64,000 nt of DNA. Source: Archegozetes longisetosus (lineage: Eukaryota > Arthropoda > Arachnida > Sarcoptiformes > Trhypochthoniidae). The position numbers were made by a program, and so were the translations under genes. Of the stretch, positions 58,186 through 64,000 are shown in pieces. Numbering within the stretch: the stretch's first letter is position 1; each line of letters starts with the position of its first letter. Under the pieces are notes generated by a model, which worked only from the letters and a program-made list of their open reading frames with translations, ran no database searches and had not been told where the DNA came from. The stretch is from contig JAEMBT020000006.1 in assembly GCA_018873245.2 (NCBI GenBank), positions 2,731,855-2,795,854 on the forward strand, written 5' to 3'.

Positions 58186-59580
58186 AAAATCGTCAGTTCA
58201 AAACATTTTATAAAACGAGTTAAGCAATAAGAATACTGAAGTGTTTACAAGTATTCTGATGAAAGACTTAATATCTCTATTATTTTCTCCTTGTAATTGT
58301 TATGCACACCCTTAGAAATATTTTTTTGGGTAGAAGACGTTTGAAAGGATAAAGATATACAATCGTCTTATTTTAAGCTTAAGACCAGATATGAATTGCT
58401 AGAAGTTTTATTTTAGACGTTGGAATGGCAGGTATTGTTTAATTTAAAGACTTACGTATGTCCACGAGCCTCTCGAATGTCTTTTATCAGACTTGACAAC
58501 ATCTTCGTTTTGAACCATTTTTGAGTCATACAAAAGTATTTTTTAAGTTTTATGAATAGAATATTTTTTTCGGTGCAGTGCCCTAATCTTAAGTAATTTG
58601 AATCGAGATTTTGCATATTTTATAGAAATTACATTCAAACTAATACAAAGTTATTTAGCGCTTTTATTTTCTCAATGTCATATGGTTTATATATATGTAT
58701 TATTATCATAAGACGTGACATTAACTATTATATATTTAACCATATAAACTAAAGTTTTGCTTTTCTTACATGGAGTCAGCCCTCAGAGACCAAACACAAA
58801 ACATCACAAAAGGATCCTAAGGTTTCAATCCTCTTGTATGTGTAGATTCTAATTTCTAAGTTATGTCGTATTGTCTATGTTTTTAAGTTTTACTAAAAAA
58901 ATTCAAAAAATATTCTCACTATTAATCCTCGACAACACAATTGACAACGGCGTAACAGAATCGATCTTTTTACATTAAATAATTATTAATTTTTAAAATT
59001 GCATTTTTAATCATAACTATATAAAAAAAAGTTTTCTATTTCGCAAAAAATTCAAAACGTCTTTTGCAAAGAATGGATTAAAATTTTAAAAATTCACGAC
59101 TAAATATATGGTTATGTTCCAGTTTAAACATTTTGTAATTTTGCAAGTCTAAATAATCGTAATTAGAATAAAATTGCTTAAAATTAAATGAAAAAATGAT
59201 AAATTTTTAAATTACAGCTGAGAGTAAATTATGATTAAAGATACAAAGCAGTTGTCTCCAGGGTGATCAGATCAAAATCTGTCTAATGAGGGATAAAGTC
59301 TTTCAAAGGATCCCCTCTTTGATTATTAAAAAATTTTCGATCTAAAAAGAATGTGAATTTATTGTAATAAGTTGAATTTGCATAAAAATTATGAAATTAT
59401 ATCCTTTTTAGCATCATTTAGTAATTTTGTGTTATATTTTATATAATCATAAAATTGTGAATAAGTCATATCATAATTAAATCTTATCCATACTTCTGAT
59501 TTGGCTAAGTTCTGACTGACGTGCGATTTTCAGAAGTTATTTAACATTTTGATAACAAAGAATCTGTATTCATAGAAGAA
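58186..59580. other. non-coding between SDR C and the hAT relic
   Basis: 58311-58430 is the second copy of the segment at 52967-53110. Nothing else is recognisable in this AT-rich stretch. Confidence 0.45.
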
Positions 59581-60053
59581 TTGCAAGAGTTGGTCAAAAA
59601 TTTTAACCTCAAAAACAATTTAGCATTCATTCATGCAAACTTTGATTGTCTGAGAAAAGCGATCAATAATTTAGAGTCAAGTGATTTAACCCTCTGTTTA
59701 GGCGTTGATATAATTCAATCAATTTATGGGCGATTAAGTGTCTCTTCTGATGACATTTCAAAAGCAGTTTTTAATAAACTAAATCAAGTTTTGGATGAAA
59801 ATATTGGTTTCAAACGAATTAAACTCATTTACGATATATTGAAAGGCAATAATAATATCGAGTTAGATATCGAATTGAGTCCACAAGAAGTCGCGCTCTT
59901 AAAGACCTGTCCACTCACTAACTGTGATATAGAACGTAGTTTTTCTAATTATAAACAAATTTTATCCGACAGAAGAATGAGTTTTGAAGACGAAAGCCTT
60001 AAAAAGTATTTTTTGATGCAATTTAATGCAAAAAATGATGATTTGACTCATTG
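59581..60053 (+). pseudogene. hAT-type transposase C-terminal fragment
   Basis: An open frame of 157 residues, without a convincing ATG at its start, ends with a hAT dimerisation region: ALLKTCPLTNCDIERSFSNY, KQILSDRRMSFEDESL and KKYFLMQFN. The C-x-IERSFS-x-Y/L-K core is diagnostic. The preceding helical part (NNLAFIHANFDCLRKAINNL) is as in CGBP1-like hAT proteins of arthropods. The catalytic core is missing upstream. It differs from the ZMYM1-like relic at 3979, so two hAT lineages have been here. It may be a relic or the last exon of a domesticated gene; no ends were found. Confidence 0.75.
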
Positions 60054-61964
60054 AAATGTATATTAAGGCTTTTTAATAAACAACTTTTTCTTAACTTTTT
60101 CATAACTTTTTGGCAATTTTTTACTAACTTTTTTAGTGACTTTCAAAGGGTCTATACTCACCTTTATTTCAATGCTCTAGTAATTATTCTCACTTTTAAG
60201 TTCTTTCTTAAACTCAACTTTGAGAGTGCGAAATAAAAAAGGAAATTTTATTAAATGATTCAAACCTTTCAGTCATATGTGAATTAGATGAAATACGTTT
60301 TCCGCATTTATATTCTTGTTTAGAAAATTCAAATAATATTAGTGTTGAAAATGAACTCAGTTAATAATGGTCTTCAAAAGTTGGATTCAAATTAATGAAT
60401 AATAAAATTTTCAAATAACAGAATTTTTATTCACGGATATAATTTTAAAAACGAGCCTTAAAAATATAAATAATCTTATTTTTAAATCTTTCTTCTTTAT
60501 AGACTTTTATAATTGAATTCATTTTCAATACTAATATTATATGATTTTATTAAATAAGAAACAAATTTGTTGACTCATTTCTTTAAAAGTTAGATTCAAA
60601 TGTTTTACAAAGAAGTTTTACTTTTAAAAATTTCCATCAATAAATGTTAGATTAAAAAACTGGTTTAAGATCTAACACTGCCTAATTAAAGCTTACTTTT
60701 GTTGTGTTATGAATGTTCATACTTTGGAACAGGCCCGATCTCAGACCAACTTGAAAATCTCTGTTACACATATTTCGAAGACGCTCAACATGAACTTCAA
60801 GATCTCAACTGCTGGAAGTGAACGATCCACAAGTTATGAAGCCTGAGTTGAAATTTTATAGTGGAAGCTTGTGGAATTTTTTCAATAGAGTAATATGATA
60901 GAAACTTATTAAATCAAATGATAGCGTTAAATTTGGTTAAATTAGCCTAGGTTGAGTGATAGTACGTTAGGTTGGAATAGGATAGTTTGAGTTAGATCGG
61001 AGTTTCGTTGGGTTTCATCTGTTTTAGGTCGCCGAAAATCGGAAAAACATTTGAGTGAAAAGTTTGGAATTTTTATGTGTTCAATTTTGTGTAAATTTTC
61101 AGAAGTATTCATAAGTCTGAGACTGCCAGAAATATACTACACAAATAAACACTGAAAGTTTGTAAACTACTAAATTTAATATTCTTGAGCTGGGCCCAGT
61201 CCAAGAAACCCGAAAATTCAATATAACTACAGATCAATCAATTTTTAAAAATTGAGCATGAAATTATTATATTCATATTGTAATGGAGTATAAATGAAAC
61301 ATATTTCTGTAGAAGACTTTATAACTTTTATGAATTTACGAAAGGAAAAAGTTTGACATGTCAGAAGTTATCGTTTGTAGATTATATTATCTCGACAATA
61401 AAGTAATGATGAGAGCTAAATGTTAGATTTCTTATTGTTATAAATTAAAAGTACGTAAATTTTAAAAATTACTTAAAAAATACTAAAATTTTAAATAATT
61501 TTAGTGATTTATTCACTCGTTTCGTAATTTATAAATTTAGATAACTTTAAAACTATTCAATCACATTGATTAAATACATAAAAAATTATCTTTTAAGATA
61601 TGCATTAAGTTCCAAATTACAGAGTATTCAAGTCATTATTGAATGCTGAACCAAAGTCTAGAAAAAATCGGGAGTATCTAAAGAATCGAATTTACTATTT
61701 TTATATTAAAGGTTACAAAATATATGTTTAAAAGTGATCAGAAACATTTTATCGCGAATATTTGTAATTTTTCTCGAAAAAAATTTATTTAATTCTTTCA
61801 TTTATTAATTAATACAATTTTAGGGTTTTTTCATAAATACCGGATTCAAGGCAGAAAAAGCGATTAAAGATCTCTTTTGGCGTTAATTAACGCTAAAGTA
61901 ATCACTGCAATTTTGAATTTTTAAAAAGGGCATCAAACGACTTGAAATTTGAATGTTTCTGTAT
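60054..61964. other. 1.9 kb non-coding
   Basis: 60720-61210 is somewhat GC-richer (aggcccgatctcagaccaac; gttaggttggaataggatag) and could be an old repeat. No frame with recognisable content. The 3' region of the P450 gene starts at the right edge. Confidence 0.4.
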
Positions 61965-63353
61965 TTAGTTTCTAGCATAACAGAGTATTTTATAGTCTTT
62001 AGGAAAAAGTCCGATAAGAACGTTGACGGGAGTCAGATCTGCACTATTATAACCAGTCGACAATTCAATTCTCATATTTTGCATTAGTCGGCTTATCACA
62101 AGAAAGGCATTATTAAGTGCCAATTTCTCTCCTGGACACGCGCGACGACCCAAACCAAAAGTAACATAACTAGGCGTTCGTCCAGTCTTTAATTTTCCAT
62201 TTTCATCAACAAATCTGTTTGGATCAAACTTTTCTGGATTATTCCAATATTTCGGATCATTATTTTGTGCATAAAGATTAAAAATAACTCTTGTCTTCTT
62301 TGGTATCTTATAACCATTTAATTGTGTATCATTAGAGTTGACATGATCCAAACCTATGGGAGCTGGAGGTCTGAATCTCAAAACTTCTAAGAGAAAGGCA
62401 TAAGTGAATGGTAATATATTTTTATCATCTTGTGTTGGAATTCTCTGTCCTATGTTTTCAACGATCTCGTTATGAATTTTTGTTTGGAGTTTCTGATCAT
62501 TACTCAATATAAGTAAAGACCATCTCAAAGTAGTCTGAGTTGTATCAGTTCCAGCTTGAAAAAGATCATTGACAACCATTAATAAGTTGTCATCTATTAA
62601 ATATTTAGCTCTAGATGAATCTTCTTTTAAAGTTTCTTCTTTTGCTTCTAATACACAATCAGTAAAGTCTCGAATAACACCTTCAGAAAGAAATTGTCTT
62701 ATGAGAAATGTTGTTGTATTAAAAGTTTTTAATGTGAACCTGGAGTAAAATTTTTCTTATGCTCCATAAAATGTTCTTTCGTTATGTCAACTGATAGTTT
62801 CATTATTCCTCTTAATCTGAGTTCCCTTAGATAATAGAAAGGTCTCAACCATGGAATGAATTCACTTATAAGTCCATTGGGAGCGACTTCATAGAATTCA
62901 TCGTTTAATCGTTTCGCGTTTCGAAACTCTTTGTCATCAATCGATTCGTACCTCAATGTTAATAGAAGTAATCATTTATTTTTAAAAACATTTTACTGAT
63001 TATTGGATTATTATATTATTGGATTCTTACTTTGTTCCATAAGCAGTATAGGCGAGAATATTATAAACCATGAAATCAATAAATATAATAGGATTTAATG
63101 GATTGTTCTCTTTGAGCATCATTTCAGTTGTTTGATCCATAATTTCACTGATCATTAATGGAAGTCTATCACTGACTGCAAGTTTCCTTAATAGATGTGA
63201 GTTATACAATTATTAAAACCTGTTTTATCACTAATTTATTGGATTAAAATAGAAATATAAACCTGGCAGCTGAGAGTCCAACTTTTCTCAATGCTTCCCA
63301 TTCTGGTCCTGAAGAGGCGAAAATGTTTGAGTTACCGTTTTTGAAGATGCGAT
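61965..63353 (-). CDS. cytochrome P450, CYP2-clan type, 3' four exons (partial)
   Basis: A microsomal haem monooxygenase acting on lipids, hormones or xenobiotics. Four visible exons: 63353-63263, 63186-63031, 62951-62740 and 62680-61965, all GT-AG with matching phases. They read IFKNGNSNIFASSGPEWEAL (C-helix W-x-x-x-R region), KLAVSDRLPLMI, AYGTK|YESIDDKEF, FTPG|VIRDFTDCVLEAK, then the I-helix LFQAGTDTTQTTLRW, K-helix EVLR, PERF-like DPNRFVDENG, and the haem-binding loop FGLGRRACPGEKLA with the Cys thiolate. The stop is at 61965-61967. About 390 residues are seen. The N-terminal membrane anchor and proline hinge are not found between 63354 and 64000, so the first exon(s) probably lie beyond the window. 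No lesion is visible. Confidence 0.88.
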
Positions 63354-64000
63354 CTGAAATTTGTAATCAAATTCATGGTCAAATGTATTATCATTAAAAT
63401 AATATGATTGATTAACAAAAATCGTTTGCAAAATTGGTTTCATAACAATTTATTTAGTTTTAAAGAGCTGTAAATAGGGTGACCGAGTGTCCAATTTTAA
63501 GGTACTCATGTCCAGAGTTCAGATTGAAATCTAACCTGAACAGGATTTGTCAAGTTTTCAGTCAAGTAGATTTTAATCCTAACTATCCCTACTTTAAGTT
63601 CTGGGAATCGAAAATTTTCTGACGATTAAATAATTAATCGAGTTTAAAGCAAACTAAAAACATGTCAGCACATGTATCTAAATCTTACATTCCAAAGTGT
63701 TTGCGCCTATTCTCAATTGATTGAAAAGACATAATCAAAGTTTAGCATTAACTTAAATATTTATTTCTCTTGATTAGTTGTGTGAAGGTATTATTAACAA
63801 GTTACTAAAAATTATTTCGAAAATTTAGCTAAAGTTGTAGAATGTGTTATAGCCAGTGATGCCCAACGCTCGAGCGTCTTACCCCTGAGCGCCGATCGCG
63901 AAGGTTGAGCGTTAAGTTTTAGTACGTATCTTCCAAATTAGAAACACAGTGTAGATATATTTTAATACAAAAAGCTAGTATTTACTATTCTGTTTTAACG
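63354..64000. other. P450 upstream intron or flank, with repeat ends
   Basis: I found no N-terminal P450 exon. Near 63477 gggtgaccgagtgtcc resembles the repeat end at 49351. From 63855 a GC-rich cagtgatgcccaacgctcga stretch resembles a hAT terminal repeat running off the window. Confidence 0.45.
63855..64000. mobile_element. probable hAT-type element, left end only
   Basis: cagtgatgcccaacgctcga followed by gcgtcttacccctgagcg begins a locally GC-rich block, in contrast to the AT-rich host. CAGTG-TGCCCAAC is a frequent start of hAT elements. The other end is outside the window, so neither duplication nor length can be tested. Confidence 0.45.

Overview
The window looks like nuclear DNA of an arthropod, most likely a mite. 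It is AT-rich. Genes are split by GT-AG introns, many of only 50-150 bp. The gene set is typical of chelicerates: ML-domain (mite group 2 allergen/NPC2-like) lipid binders in tandem, a gustatory-type receptor, a DEG/ENaC channel, a carboxylesterase, a CYP2-clan P450 and expanded short-chain dehydrogenases. The species call is inference. There are no bacterial operons, no CRISPR array, and no rRNA or tRNA gene that I could support.

Layout. 0.8-1.1 kb: terminal exon of a tectonin-repeat protein (+). 2.8-7.4 kb: three-exon carboxylesterase (-) whose 2.9 kb intron holds a foldback element, a small hAT relic nested in one arm of that foldback, and a separate TIR element. 8.2-9.5 kb: three-exon gustatory-receptor-like gene (-). 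11.6-14.1 kb: SLC35E1-like transporter (+, five exons, one junction out of phase). 17.3-19.7 kb: DEG/ENaC channel (-). 21.6-27.3 kb: an ML-gene array with one intact copy, one frameshifted copy and two relics. 27.27-33.56 kb: a Mutator-like FLYWCH/MULE element carrying a pogo/Tigger element (TA target duplication, long TIRs) and two TIR/foldback elements.

35.4-36.9 kb: HSD17B12-like dehydrogenase (+) that seems to lack its last exon. 38.1-49.05 kb: a large inverted duplication. Two SDR (17-beta-HSD6/retinol-dehydrogenase-like) genes face away from each other around a 2.7 kb spacer filled with Helitron-like elements and MITEs. The right arm alone received a 77-bp MITE and a mariner. 49.73-52.13 kb: a structurally complete piggyBac with an uninterrupted transposase, matching 18-bp TIRs and TTAA duplications. 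53.3 kb: a small two-exon ORF. 56.5-58.2 kb: a third SDR gene (+). 59.6-60.1 kb: hAT transposase relic. 62-63.4 kb: 3' exons of a P450 (-) that runs off the right edge. Another hAT-type end lies at the right margin.

Several host genes (esterase, P450, three SDRs, ML proteins, receptor, channel) fit detoxification, lipid/steroid handling and chemosensation. They are not co-regulated as a unit in any way I can see. The main story is gene-family turnover (ML array, SDR palindrome) together with very dense nested DNA transposons. Exon joins were worked out by hand from reading frame, splice sites and family resemblance; no alignment or transcript data were available.
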